From Acanthaster planci (Eukaryota > Echinodermata > Asteroidea > Valvatida > Acanthasteridae), in assembly GCF_001949145.1 (NCBI RefSeq), contig NW_019091415.1, positions 130,787-194,786 on the forward strand: DNA of 64,000 nucleotides, read 5' to 3'. The translations under genes and the position numbers were made by a program. Numbering within the stretch: position 1 is the stretch's first letter; the number at the start of each line of letters is the position of its first letter. The notes below the pieces were generated by a model that ran no database searches, was not told the origin of the DNA, and saw only the letters and a list, made by a program, of their open reading frames with translations. Of the stretch, positions 35,501 to 50,500 are shown piece by piece.

Positions 35501-38500
35501 ATGTGGTTCCCAGATTGGGAGGTGATTTTTTTGAGATACATTTATACAAAGTGTTTCTTTTGAGATGACCGCTCTAACCGATATGACGGAAGAGCATAAT
35601 TTACAAATAATCCACGAAACATGTATGTACAGCATGGTTGGCTATGCTGATGATTTTCAAGGGTTCCAGTGATAGGCCAATTAATTACGAACTGACAAGC
35701 TCACCTGCAGGAACAAAAGTTTAAGAAACGGAACTGTCAATCAAACAATACAACAGTTTCAACTGCACGCAGGACAGAAAATCAGTGGTTTTGGTCCATC
35801 GAGAGGAGACTGGATCCCCTTGAATTAAAACTGATGCAGCAGCCACTGTTGCCAAAAGTGTCTGTGCAACTGAACGTGACAGCTGTGGATAGACTGGGCT
35901 TGCTGCACTTGATGTGAAAGTTGAATAACAATAGGGTGCTTTTTTTGTCAGTTCCTTTAATATTCTAAAAAGGCAGAGACAGTCAAAAGTTGGCTGGTGA
36001 ATGAGGATCCGTCCAAACTGCAGTGACGGCATTCGAACCGCAGTTCAACCTTGGACAAGTTCCCTACATTTTAGATATGCTTGTGTGTGATGCTTGCAGT
36101 GAGTCATGTAGTTTTACCCCACCTCTCCCAATCACTTGTGTAGGAATTAGCCCTCATGTGTGTCCACATGATGACAGAGCAATGATGTGCAATAGTCAAT
36201 GCATGTTTGTGAATCCTGTGTCAGTGTTGATGACCACATGGTTAGCAGTATCATGCATTTAATCTGGTTTACATGTACCTTTTATTTTGCCAAAAAAAAT
36301 CCCCCAAGAGCAGATAATCCACTGAAGATTCTCATGATAAATAGATCTGAAATTAGGCCCATGTACATACCTCCTTGCTTTGTTATTACTTGGACTGCTG
36401 TGGAGGCTGGCCCTTCACCAATGGCAGTGAATGCCGAGGCACGTATTGAATACGTCTGGTCTGGGTTGAGGTCACTGATTGTTGTCAATCTCTGGGTACC
36501 ATCTTCCACTGAATGCTTGTACCAAAAACTCAAATTCTGACTGGGTGTGTTGCTATAATAGATGTTGTAACCTCTCACAATCCCATTTGGGACTTCTGGA
36601 GCTTCCCACTGCACCAGTATGGTACTAGCACTCAGAGGACTTGCGCGAACTTCTCGTGGAGGAGTTGATGGTGCTATTTAAAAAGAATAAAAAGACCCCG
36701 GCTTTATTGCCATGGAAAAATACTAAGGTGAACAACAAAAATAAAATTCAATGGATAACTTCTGCAGTACTGTAGGACCAAACATGTGCTTACCAAGCTG
36801 TGCCGTAGTGACTGTCAAAGGCCGGCTGAAGTCTCCTCGGCCTATTGTATTGACTGCAGCAACACGTACCTCATATTCAGTGAAAGGCAACAAGTCAAGG
36901 ATGGTATATGTGGTATCAGTAATATCTGCTATTTCTATTGCAGCACCTGGAGAGGACCTTAGTGCATACTTCAAAACGTAGGCCTTGATAGGTTCATCTG
37001 TGCCAGCAACCCACTCAACAGTTACAGTATTAGCAGTGTGTTGACTCAATGTCGGCACAGGGGGAGGGTCAGGGCGAGCTGTCAATTCCAAAACAAGAAA
37101 AAAATTGTAAAGCAGCACAAAAATGATAATAAAATACACAAAATTCAGATCAAAAATTAATATGAACTAAGTACTAGTAAAACCTACAGAGTCTCAGGTT
37201 GACACACTAAGTTTACTGGAAGGTACTTGTACAGTATATGAAACATGCAAAATGACCCTATCCTTTGGCCATGAAGTTAAATATCGTTGGATTTCATGAG
37301 CAAGCTACAATCCAAGTTCAAGCCAAAGTAGAAAACGATTTACTGCCTGCATTGTCATTTATATCTAACCCATGCCGTGTATGAAACTTCAAAAGGCAAT
37401 ATGATTACCTAATTTACATTCACTATGCATGAAGGTTTACTTTTGTTTCCTTGTTCCAGTATCCATAAATGTTCAAATAAATGTTCAGCTTCAAGGCACA
37501 GTTTTGATAACATAGAATACTACCAGAGGAAAGGATTACTTCACTGATATATGAGTAAGGATCATAGTCAAAGCTGCCTGAATTCATTTCATGAAGGCTC
37601 TTTATGAAAGATTTTAAGATATTGTGGAAAATTAATGGGAAATTGGAGAGGAGGGCTCATGGCATCTTTTAATGTGCATGTACATGTTTGTCAGTTTTTG
37701 ATCGGTACAAGGAACTGATATCCATATTTTTTTCTACATTTAAGCTTTTAATTTGGAAAAATGCAGGACTGACAGGCTCTGGGTTGGTTAGGTTAACCCA
37801 TGGGTTTAAAGGGTAGTTACAATCAATTTTTAACCACTTCATGCCGGGCATTTTTCAATGTTGATGATACTGGGCCTGCATGGCTATCATTTTTTTCGTT
37901 TTCAAAATCCTTCAAAAATTCATCATTTCATTTAACGGTCTTTCATAGCTGCACCAGAGTAATCTTTAGGCACTACTCTAAGTTGTTAGGTGTCCTACGC
38001 CCGAGTATTTCAGCCAGGCCAGCAGCCTTGTAAACAGAGCCCAGATTGTGCGGTGTTGTATAACTGTCTTTTGTTCACGAACCTGGCTTAGTGCACTGCT
38101 GACCTCTTTTCAATAGAGGCCAGATTAGCGTGCAGCGGTGCTGTGTGGCTCATCGCTACGGTGGTGGAGCGCTTTTGTCGCCGGTGGTAATCCACTCGCT
38201 CTCAATGCCCAAAACCCTGGAATACGGTTTCAAAACAAGGCTGGATTATCACCACTTTTGAGAGTGAAAAATGTCCGTAATGCCCAGCAACCTGGTCTTT
38301 TGTTTGGAGTATGGTCTTTTGTTACAGGGCCCTGTTTCCTTTGTCCGAGTTCGTAGACCCCGGCCGCCCATTTAAACCATACATCTCCGATCCCGGAGTT
38401 CCCGGCAGGAAGTGGTTAATACAAACTTTAAAAATGCACCTCGGTATTTCAGTTAACCTTATTTTCAACTTTTGTTTCACTATTTAAAAGGGCATTTTGT

Positions 38501-41500
38501 TGCCTTTTTGGTTCATATACCAGTGAGTATTTCCCTGTTCATGAGCAAAAATGTGATGTCATCCTAGGAAAAAAGCTGAAATGTTGCATTGGTTTGTACA
38601 CAAAGAAGTCCTGCATTTTTGTAGATTTTACTGGAATAATTTTCTCTTCTTTTCAGATTCATTGTTCTATATGTACATAGCTAAACCGATTACAAATGCT
38701 TTTCTCAGACATGTTTTCAGTGAGTAAATTCTGGGTTCACAATTTCAATAGAAAAACCTATACAATCACATATGTCTTCCTTGGTTGACATCTTAGCAAC
38801 TGCGTTCTCAATTGTCCTGGAAAGCATGAATAAAGGAGCACTTTACAGTACATTTAACCAAATGGTTTGTAAAAGAGTTTTCATACATTCAAGAAGAGTA
38901 CAAAGTTACAGAAAAAAATCATTGCTGCTACACAACCTGCTTCAGATTGAGTGAAAAAAATAATAAAGCAAGAAATCCATTTCTCAGCCAGAACCAGCAT
39001 AAAAAGCAGATTTTCTGATAAAGTATGAAATTCAGTTTATAAAACATACATGTGCTTCTTGTAAATTTAAAAACAGAGAACTTGTGTACTCGCTTTTGAA
39101 CATTTCAACTCGACGAAACGGTTAACAACAGGCACAGACCCATAAACATTTGACTCAACAATTATTTACATTCATGGCCCTGGAGTCACATGAAACTGAT
39201 TATTCGCATTTTGTTGAGTCCACACTTTTTGCATGCGAAAAAATATGTGTTCAGTCACATGTACATGATTAAATCTTTTTTCTCCTTTCTATATGAAATT
39301 TCATTTCTCAGGGTATTGTTTTGTATGATTGCCTTCTCTGATCTTTTGGGAGACCAAAGCTATATTCAAAAATCATTTCATGCTAGTACTGTTTCAAGCT
39401 CAACTAGATTGTAACATTGTGCAGAGACAATTCACCTACTGTAATGCCTAGCACTTTTGGATGCAACTTTTGTATGCAAAGTTCTGATTGGCTGATACCC
39501 TCGGCCCCATATACATTTGTTAACACCCCATACACCAATCATGGATGCCCTTGGATTACAATGCAGAGCAGTGTTAAGCCTTGTGTCATGGCATACTCAA
39601 CACTCAAAGCTGTTCGTTAGCTAGCACAATCAACACTCTCTGCCACTGAACTAGGATTTTTTTCAGGCAAGTCAAAATGGTCAAAACCCATATTTTATGG
39701 CAGTGAAAACCTTACAGTTGTATTTTCAACAAACTCCCAAATAAAAATATGGCATAATCAAATTAGTTGGCAGGTCTGTGATGTGTTCAAATTAGTAGGG
39801 CTGAAACAATTCACTGATGCATCGATAGTCACGATTCTCAAATACCACAATACGGTATCACAATACAAAAATGTGAATCGCGATATTTGGGGGGAAGGGG
39901 GAATTATGATAAAAATGTGCAGTAAGCTGAAAATAAAGTTAGGCCTAATAGAAATTTCAGATATACCGGTATGTATATCTTTACATTTTTAATATCGCCC
40001 ATACTGATTACTCTTGCAAAAAATAATTTGGATGGGATTAGCATCAAGGACAACTCGCTGCATGTACATGTAAAGGTACATGGCATAGGCCTACCTGGCA
40101 ATAGAACGCAAGAGTGCCGGTCAGGCATGCATCATGCTGCCAAACCTTCACACTGATCTCAGTGTCATGAGAAAAGCTGGATGAATATAGGACTTTATCC
40201 TTTCATTTGTTAAACCAAACCAGTTTATCAGGTTTAGACAGGTTTTTCTTCCTGGTGGTTTTTTTTTCTACGCAGTGTTATACAATCTTTGGTTTGGACA
40301 GCGAAAAGTACTTGAGCTCCCTAATGCACACAAGTGATCTAGTGTGGCTGGCCTCAAAGCGTAAGCCTTGTGTGCAAACAGCATCCTGGGACCATCAGGT
40401 TATTGTGTTGTGATTGGCTGTCAATGAAATATCAATACTCATACATGGTGTCAGTGGGACTCTTTACAGCCGTTTGTGTGGGAGTAGAAGTAGTGACTAA
40501 CAATCTGCACCATTACTTGCAGCAGCAAACACTTCACATTTCACTCGTGAATTCACGGCTTGATATAAGATTGGTACATTGGTAGTGAATTGTTTTAGAT
40601 TGGCTTTCGTCTTATTGGTTTGTTTGTTTTTACGAAACATAGTGTATCGTGATATGTATCGCATCGCGACCCAAGTATCGTGATACACATCGTATCATGA
40701 TAAAGTGGTATCGTTACACCCCTACAAATTAGGTTGCAGATTTCTAGGCCAGCTTGCTTATAATCAAAAAGTATCACCATGACAACTGTGAAGTTGTACG
40801 GTACACGTAGGTCAATGAACAGGTCCGAATTTTTTTTTCTTTTCAGACAACTTGCAGCACGTTTTGAATGTCTTATATACACTTTTATGCATTCAACAGT
40901 TTAATATTTAGTACTACAAGCACAAAGGAGGGAAGAAAGAAGTGAGAACCAATGGTATCAACTGTCAACTACATGTACTGTACATGTACTTCATTTAGTT
41001 TGAGACGTACCAAAGTTTGGGGCTGTGGGAAAAATGTGGATTTTATTCCACAAACATACGTTCACTTATTTCCATAAAATAATCAACAATCCCTGGGAAA
41101 TATTGTATTACTATTTCTGAAGTGTTGGTGATTTCAGTTTTAACAAATGGTACTATGTCTCTGGGTGGGCCGCCTTTTGACCAAATGATTAATGTTCTAC
41201 CTGCATAATATTCTATGGTAACACATAAGTAATGTCGAAATCATCAAACACCTTCACGGATGTGGAGCATCACTGCTTATAATCGCTGAATGATTATTTT
41301 GCTCTAAATATACTGTTATACATGCATTAATATTAAATCCCACAATGACTTTTTCGCAGCACTGAAGGATCTTCATTACGATCCACAACATACTCATCAA
41401 ACAAATAGCATCTTCGAAGAGCAAGTCCTTTGGTAATGGACCACGTTAATGGTCTGTGCAGCTGCATAAGTGTGAATACTACATATGCCTGATGAACGCC

Positions 41501-44500
41501 GGACGGGCAGAGGAACAGGGGCAGTAGCACTTCTCAAATATTGAGAGCTCATGAATTAAATTACTCCTTCATAAGATGTAAAAACAGCAGGTCAAAACAT
41601 AAAAAGGCCATCTCCAAAACAATCGGAGAATGACTCAACTTCTTGCATCAATAAAAGTTATTTACAAAATGTAATTTTGTAAATATTATTGTGGCCAGTT
41701 GTACTGGAAAAAGGAAGATGTATCCATTCCACATGTACGTGTACATGTATACATGAGCCAGTTTAAACAAAGAGTATGTGAGAGTGTTGTCATTCACAAA
41801 CAAATGCCTTCCACACAGCTTTATTTTTGGAGAAAACAAAAACCTCATTTTGATTCAGTTAAAAGGAACTGATGAGAAAAATTCTTTTAGTGTTGAGGCA
41901 GCTTTCAGAATTTTAATATACCATAGTTTTTCCTGACCAATTTCAGAAAATGTGTGATTTAATTTTTTAAATAAAAATTCCATTTAGTGTAGATTTTGGA
42001 AACGACTTCAAATCTACTTTCATTTTCGCACTAACAAGCATTCATTTTTTGTTTTGTGTCCTTCAATGAATGAATATGCATAATGTTTTATTTAAGAGGT
42101 TACAAATACAGTCAAGCCTGCCCAGAAAGACCCTCAAGGGATACAGAAAAAGTGGTCTTTATAGACACGTGGTCTCTCTACACAGGTACATGTTGTGGTA
42201 CATGTTCATAAAAGTAATGTCAAGTCAATCCTGCCTTATTTAGTGACTGTTGTTTTCTTACTTCTGACCCACTTAAAGTGATTCTGTTTTTGTTATTTTC
42301 TTATTACAAGAATTAATTTTATTCATGTAGGCGTAATACTTGTTTATATTTTGTATGTTTAAGACTTATTTTTATTTTCTCCCACTAAATGGTGTAATCG
42401 TAAGCAAGATGGGGAACGGTGGCCGGAATGCTGCTACATGTATTACTAATTAATTCATTTACACATTTTCTGAAATATGCCAAGAAAACCTATACTTGAG
42501 TGTTGACTTTCCATGCCCATCCTGAGGAAAGCTAAATAGCTTGTGGTTGAGTGCTTTAATTTGTTGTTGTTAGAACTGCCTTGGCAAGATGGCCACGAAT
42601 CTATAACCACAGCACCCTAATTATGAAATAGTGCAGTTCAACAACCTCAGTTAATGAGCTCCTGCCTGGAATTCTGTGCCAAAACATGCGCATTGGTTTG
42701 GACGCTATTTCAGTATTACCTATTGGGGCAATATTTTTTCAATACCAAACAATACCTACTGATGATCCATGAATACCCAAAAAACAGCAAAATCATTATG
42801 GAAAGGCAAGACTATAATACTTCTGCAAATACGCCTGGAATATTCACAGAGCTCTTTTCAAATAAGAAAAACCACCATACCATCATATTTCAATCCATTC
42901 TTTGTGGTACAAATCATGTCTGCATTGTTACTTATAGTTCAGAGATATGACATAATTGCCCAGCTTAACTTGGTAACATGAAAATTTAAAGCAGCTGCAA
43001 ATCCACCAGCTACAAGCCTTTGAACTTTTATTATTGCTGCTGTCACTGCATTTGCAGTTTTGGTGTACATGTGGGTAATACTATCTGATTGGAAGTTGAA
43101 AACAATGTTTTTACAAGGCTGTGCTCTTTCATACCCATTTTAAAGTTTCCTTTGTTGGAACACTGCCTCATTCTTGCCTCAAAAATTGCAAATTCAGTCT
43201 TTATTTTATAACATGAACAATATTTGGTTGAATATAAACTGACTGACAAATGATAATACTTTTTTCAGTTTAGAGGATTTTGTGAAGTTGACGTCAACCT
43301 TCACACGGGCCTGTATTTATTGGCATTCCCAGTGAAAGTGGGCTTATCACCACTGCTCTTAGATGAAAGAATACCATATGTAAAAGAATACTGCGATATT
43401 AGTCAGTATCACAATATTTTTATCACGAAGAAATGCATAACCGCCCACTCACTGGGAAGACTAGAGAGAATAAAAGTGTGCCTGCAAGTGCCATGCTAAC
43501 CGATATTTGGATGCCCTCCCTCAATGACAAAATAATTTTTACTTACTCCGAACGGTCACAGTCACTGAATGTTGTATCTCCCCAAGGTCACTCATAGCGT
43601 AACATGTGTACTCTGCTGTCTCTTGCACATTCTTCAGAGGAAGAACACTTTTACCAAGGGGAAGATCATCATCAGAACTACTCAGATCCTCATCTCCTTT
43701 CATCCACTTGATGACAGGCATGGGGGAACCATTAGCAGCACATGTTAGATTTACATTACCACCCGGGACAACTTCTTGACTTTCTGGAAAGATGGTGAAA
43801 CGTGGTGCAACTCGTCTCACTGAAAATTTGAAAATACCGCAATGATGGCAAACGATTAATACTTACAGTTCCTCATCAACATGTATAGTGTACATGTAAT
43901 GTAAGCCCTCAAGTTTCTCCGACTTCTCAACTCTTTCTACTGGTTTGTGTGTTTCTGTATTTACTGGTGTTTGTGATGACCTATAGCTTTTATCACAATG
44001 GTTCTTAGCACACAGCCTATTGCAGGCACAACTGATCATCAAGGGTACCAACCAAAGCTAAAAACTAACAAAATCTTATCAAGGTGTGCTTCTAAAAGAA
44101 AAAGACGATGTACAGCTGTATGGAAAACGATGATGAATCAATAACTTCAACAATATCTATTCCCTGATATCTTGGTTTTTATCATACTAAAATCTTTCCA
44201 CTCTATGCCTTCACATACAACGTACACATGTACATTTTTCAATCCAAGTTTAAAGCACTTGAAACAGTCTCCCATATGTTTCTCAGCGCAATCTTTAATT
44301 GTATCCATATTGTCATTGATGAGTTCTCTATTCAACTTCAACTTACCTCTAACATACAACGGAACTGCCTTGGAAAAGCGGGTGCCTGCAGAATTCCTTG
44401 CAGCACACTGATATTTCCCATGATCAGAAAAGTCAGACACACTTATCGACAATCCAGCTAATTCAAATGAAAAGAATGTTTCATTAATGAAAAATATGTA

Positions 44501-47500
44501 TGCTATAATTGTGTCTTACATGTACAGAAACTACACAATGTTCGGAAGCATCGGCTAACACTTCGAGCTCAATTTAATAACAGCCATGTGGATAAGAGAA
44601 AGATCACCCTTAATATTTTTATCCTAAAATACTTAAGAAGTTACTTTGGGCAAAGATCCAAAGTATTTTCCCTGTTCCGACGTGCTCGGGCGTGTTCCTC
44701 TCGTTCTGCAAGGGGATAATAATTTCAATAGGCCCTTTCTCACAGGAAAGAACTCCAGCTTAGGCGAGTGCCAAGGGAATGACTGGAGCTCATTAGAAGT
44801 TCCATTGTGTGCATCCTTAGCCCTAACACTCCTCAATCCTCCAACAGGTGAAGGATTGAGGAGGGTTAGGTTAATGATGTCAATAACCCGTTCCTCCCAA
44901 TCCCCCTCCCCCGATTTGGCCAAATTCATCTGATTTTGTCTTTGTTTTTGTCAGATTTTGCTGCTTTTGTCATGATTTGTACAGTGCAGGCAAAGTAATC
45001 AACTAGTCTTATTAGGCCGAAATCACAAATGTTATCTCACAGTACCTTACTTTCAAATTGCATGGTCTACAATGTCTAACAATTAAATGCATGCAAATTT
45101 TATTCTATTGTGTTGAATGTTTCAGGAGTAGTGAACAAATAGTGTCAATTTCTTTTTATCAATCAACAAGCTATGCTCATTTTACAAGCGTGGGGAAGAG
45201 CATGTAGTTCTTTTTCGGCCATATGAAGTAGTTTGTTCCTTTATGCTTTAGATCACGTGCATGTACGGAGTATGACGAATAATTGCTGTGTTGAACAACA
45301 AATTAGATGTCTATGAATACACACACCTAACTATGCCTTGTAAAGATCGCAGCACGCAGCCTGCTCACACCGGCCTGGCCACACAAAGCATGGAGTGCAT
45401 TGTTGTAACTTTTTCAATATACTGCTCGACTAACTGAGAACAATGATTTCAATATTGACAACAAAAAAGTTATTTTAGTGACAATTATGACACATGTGAA
45501 ATATGCAAACTAAAAAAACACTGTGATTCAGTTTTCACAGAGTGCAAATAACGTTTACCTAAGAAATCCACAACTGTAGAACCTGCTCCAACTGCCATTA
45601 AATGGAAGAACTCTGTCATTCCCTGTCATGTGAGTTGTTCATGCTTTCAAAAGGTCAACAACCACCTGATAACTGCCTTTCAAATTTTGGTTTGCTGGTT
45701 TTGAAACACTCCAATTTCTCCCACCACTAGTTAGGAAGGCATCCAGCGTGACCGTTTAGGCTATTATTATGCAATTTCAGGCATGATCCTGCATTCTAAA
45801 TGGGGCTCGTGGGAATGCAGGAATAAGAAGAACAATGGGCCTGTTCCTTCCGCACACTCATCGCAACAGGAAAAATAGTTTTGATCTTTGCCCTTTATTA
45901 CCTACAGCATGGTATTTACATGTATGTGCAAACCTTGCTCTGGCCACTGGTCATATTAATACTGTACCTTGTAAAGTTCAGCAAAATAAGTCTAAAATTA
46001 ATCAAAATCATTTCAAAAAGCAATTACGAACATTCATAGATATCTCATATGTTTTCGTCTTCATAGTGCATGTGCACTTTCTCGAAGTTACTGTGCAAAA
46101 TTTTGCCCTTCATGCATAGGCCAATCATAGTCAATTTGGTACATGTATCGCATGTGTACTAATTGTTGCACAAAACATTACCTGACAGCATTTTAATTAA
46201 ACACATACATGCCAGTATGTACTGGTAAATGTACCTGGAGCACATGCAGTATATTTGTACAGAACACATGCTTATTAGCAGTTTGTGTACCCAGTACATG
46301 TACATATTTATCTATCAAACAAAATTCTGAGTCATGCATTTGTCCAGTATGCATGTATGTGACATTCAATTTCACCATCAGATGGCTTTATGTATGCTTT
46401 AACTGCAGTGTGTCATACATCTTCCATGGCGTAACTCGTAAATAAAATGCACTGCTCAGCAATGCAATGCACACTGGAAAGAAATCTTTCACCCATTAAT
46501 TAACCCTAAGCCTCCCCCATCCTCAATCAGACAATTTTAGAGAACTTTGGAGGATTGAGGATGAATGGCAAAAATGCATGGCTTATTGCAAAGGATGCCA
46601 TGCGTGAAGGTCATGGTTAGATCTTGCGTTGATTTTGCTTAGTCATGCATGAATTCAGCCTGAAATATTTTTTAATTGACCTTACTGCCCAAGAATGCCA
46701 TTCACACTGCCTCAACATAAGGACAGGAATGGCCAGCGAATTTTGAAGGATTGAAGCAGTAGGCACACCTCATAGTAACATTTCCAACAATTTTTGGAAG
46801 ATTTCAGAGGATTGAGTGAGAAACCAATTTTTCAACCCCAGATTGGAAGATTTGGAATTGAGGAGGGTCCCCAGAAAAAAAGGGCCTAGGGGGCTGAAAT
46901 GCACCTTTGTGTCCCAGTTAACCTTATTTTCAACTTTTGCTTCACCATTTCAAATGGCATTTTACTACCTTTTTTATTTTCATGCTAATGAATATTTTCT
47001 TATTCACAGGCAAAAATGTGATGTCATCCCAGGAAGCAAGCCTCTGTGTTATATTGGCTTGTACACAACTGCATTTCTGTAGATTTCGCTTGAATAAATT
47101 TTCTCTTCCTTGCTGGTTCACTGATGTTTACATGTATGTGAATAGCTATTGGTGGTGTGGACAGCAGAGGGCGAATATCAGATTTCACTTTGGAAAGGCG
47201 TGTGGGTCTGGTAAAAAATTATTAGTGAGGGATACACTGTTTTCTTTAAAACTTAGGGTTGTTATTTTATTAAACATTTTTGGACTGAAAACCATGGTTT
47301 TAATTATGATTTTCTCAAATTGAGAATTTATAGAAATGTCAAAATCTGAAGGGGTGAAATTTTCATGTTACAATGGGGAGCAGGTAATGATTTTTAGACG
47401 GAGGGTGGGCAGTTTGTGGGCCGGCTGTTTGGTTACAAAACACACTTTTTATTAGTTTCCTAGTGGGACTTTGGTCTAGGGGAATTTTGGGGGCGGGGGA

Positions 47501-50500
47501 ATCAAACAAAAGATTTCATTTGTTCACTACGGTCCTTGCACTTTTGGCACTCCGCTTGTGTTCAGGCGGTACAAGAGCCATCACACAGAATTTCTACGTT
47601 GGGTACGGGAACCACAAATGCCCATTGTTCGTCTCTCTTGCAGCACCAGACACAAATGGCTCAATTCGGTGCGGGAAAACCGCAGCACTGTTCTACTGTA
47701 CACGCATATCTTACGGAAGCACCTTTCAAAATTGAATGGACTGGCTGATTGACAAGTTGCCGTCAAAAAAGCTTGCGCTAAATAGACAGTCAACAATAGA
47801 TGTGTGCTCAGCCAGTGCACCAAAATGCTAGTCTTAACCAAAATGTCGTAACATCCAAGCTCGTATAACACATTTTTTGCCTTATAGGAATGTGCACAAT
47901 TCAGTCGAGACCGGCAAATATGCTCCTCTAAACCAGAGTCTTGTCTTACCCGAGCTCGTATTAATGAGAGTCGCTGTATAAAGAAAAATGGTCTGTTCCA
48001 CACTACAATGTGAAGATACCCAGTCCGGACACGAAAAGACTGTGCGTGGATTGGCTGCCATGTGGTACAGTGCCATGCACGTACATGTACCATTGCCACG
48101 GTCTTACCAAAAATTGTCCTCGTAAACCACAACAAAGCATATCAAAATAACCATCGATATAAATACATTTTAGAAGAAACTACAGAGAGAGGAAGGCCAA
48201 GTTTTGTTACAAGTTAGTTGTAGCTTACTTCGATAGTTTTGAAGGCGAGACTATTTGAAAGGTTAGGACAAGTACCCTGCTGCCACCCACGCCATCACCG
48301 CTGTGTACAATCCGAAGCTGTATTCTGGCTCCTAACCAACCTACTCTTACTATTAATTTGTCAGCGGTAAGGTTGGAACCAGTATTGTGCATGCCGCACG
48401 CAAGTGATGACTCCACAGAGCTAGCTGTACATGTACTCTAGAAACTTGTGCATGTGTACGACGTGTGTACTATGTCGCGTTGTGGAAGTTCCGTTCGATT
48501 TCGTTGCATTTTGCCGATATTCTGGTAACTTTTTGTCAATGTTTTTAAGAACTCTTTTTTCAAATCTCTGATTGCAATGTTTCTTAAACTTAGTATTAGC
48601 ATTTCCCAGCAAAATAGAAGTGTATCAATTGCGTATCGAGGATTTTCAGCGTGTCAGGGGTTTTTGCTAAGCGTATCGGCCCAATGTGCTTTTGAACGCC
48701 TGGCTAGAACACTGATTTATGGTTTTGTGTCTTTCAGAGTTGTTACAATATGAAAACCGAAGATGTTATAGTGACATGACGTAATGGGAAAATTGGCACA
48801 AAACACTCCCTGGATATGCGTCAGCCAGCTGGCGATCCTTGCCAATTGTTTATGGCTGCCACGTTTGTGTCTAAGTTCGAGCAAGGGAGGATCGTTTTGG
48901 GAAGTTCCAGGGTTGTCTGATTTAAATCAAAGCATTTTTGTTAATGATTTAAATCAACATATTTTATTGGGGGGAAGGCAAAAATCTGGATTTGCAAGAT
49001 TTCTATGTTCAATTCTGTCCATTTATTTTGATTTAAGTCAGCTTTTTGGATTCAGTAAGTATATTTGATGCGAAGGATTTATAGTCATGATTTAATTTAA
49101 TAACTTCATGTTAAGTTGCCCACTTCAAAGTTTAACCATAGAGAAAGGACACAGAGGGAGTTTGAACTCAGGTGCTTCAAAGTGTTCGATGAGTATTGCC
49201 AACCCGTCAGACAAACAATAGTAAACATTCAAAAAATGCCTGATTACTGCCTGCAGCATAGCCTCACAAGTGGGACCAGTAATATCCTAGCAATATTTTG
49301 TGTGTTTTGTTGCAATTAACTACAGGTTATTACCACGACCAGGAAATAGAGAGCAAAAAGTCTCTAACATTAGATCTACTTTGCCATCATGAATTAACTT
49401 TTTCCTTTGATACGCAGTTCCATTAGCCATGCACTATTTGTAATTTTATTTCATAAGTTTTCAAAGTCTTTGTACCGGTGTGGATTTGGCTAAGACTGGC
49501 CAACAACATGTTGACCATCACTGGACAGTTAGTTCAAAACAAACAAAATACACGACTTCATCACAAGGAGTGCTCAAGAGATCTCACGAAATACCTTTTT
49601 GTATAAATGCCGCAATAAAATTATTCAAATAAAACACAAGATCTTATAAACAACTTGGCTATTCATTCTCAAAGTAACTCCAGAACAAAGCCATCAATAA
49701 GGGCAATGACCACACACGAACGCAAGGGGCACACAGCCTAATACAAGCATGCGCAAGCATTAAATTTGATATTGTTTTAAGATCACACCAAGCACCATCC
49801 ATGGCATAAATATTCAACTTCCACAGCATTTTAAGGATGCAAATTACAAGAGAAAAATTGCGGCAATGATCATACATGTAGGTACAAAAGGGGGGTTATG
49901 GTTGTGAAACAGGTGGTGCGTAGCAAGCATTCACTGCGCTCTGGCCATGGACGTACTGGACATGCCAGGAAGCGGTAATTGGCCAGATGTTGGGCACTTC
50001 AAACTCCTTTCGTGTTCTTTCTCCATGGTTTGACATGATAAAGAATCAGTGTACATCAACCCTTTACATCTCTACAAGTATATGTGTATTTTGAGATTAA
50101 TTAACCCTAACCTCCTCAATCCTTCACCTGTTGGAGGACTGAGGAGTGTTAGGGTTAAAAGCCTTAGTCATTATAGTGTTACAGCCAAAACCACTAAATT
50201 CATGCCCTTAATAAAGTGATGTTTAATGTAGCTCAAGTCACTGCTCTGTGGAGCTGAATCACGAACAAAACGAGACTGCCTTTTGCACATAGAGCAAGGT
50301 CCCAGTACCAGCATTTTGTACCTACAGTGCACACATGTAGCATTCAAAATAAATGCATGTACCTGTTCATGGCATGTTTCTCACTCATTAGTCATTTGAT
50401 GTATCTATAAGTACCCTATTAACAAATTCTTGTGAACTCTACTTTTGTCAAAACTTACAGTTCGGTTTAAACCTGGTATGCACGTTTTCCTTGGTATAAT

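Larger units (their letters stand above)
26545..36370 (-). other. Lar: Lar intron, FN3-2 to FN3-3
   Basis: 9.8 kb. It contains a solo DIRS-like terminal repeat (27700-27860), a CR1-like LINE fragment (28236-30285) and a piggyBac element carrying a hAT insertion (31437-34531). In 26545-27690, 30290-31430 and 34540-36370 I see no recognisable element. Confidence 0.6.
37079..43546 (-). other. Lar: Lar intron, Ig3 to FN3-1
   Basis: 6.5 kb. It contains a TTAA MITE (37830-38419), a repeat with relatives at 46.9 and 57.2 kb (38435-38780), a hAT element (39796-40724), a transposon-end-like sequence (42109-42190) and a GGTATT-rich repeat (42690-42790). In 38800-39790 and 40730-42100 I see nothing identifiable. 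Confidence 0.6.

Noticed and set aside
47581-48135. A 184-codon minus-strand open frame, among the longest in the window
   Set aside because: No domain pattern, low-complexity composition, and it overlaps pogo-type terminal words (CTCGTATTAATGAGAG). It reads as noncoding repeat.
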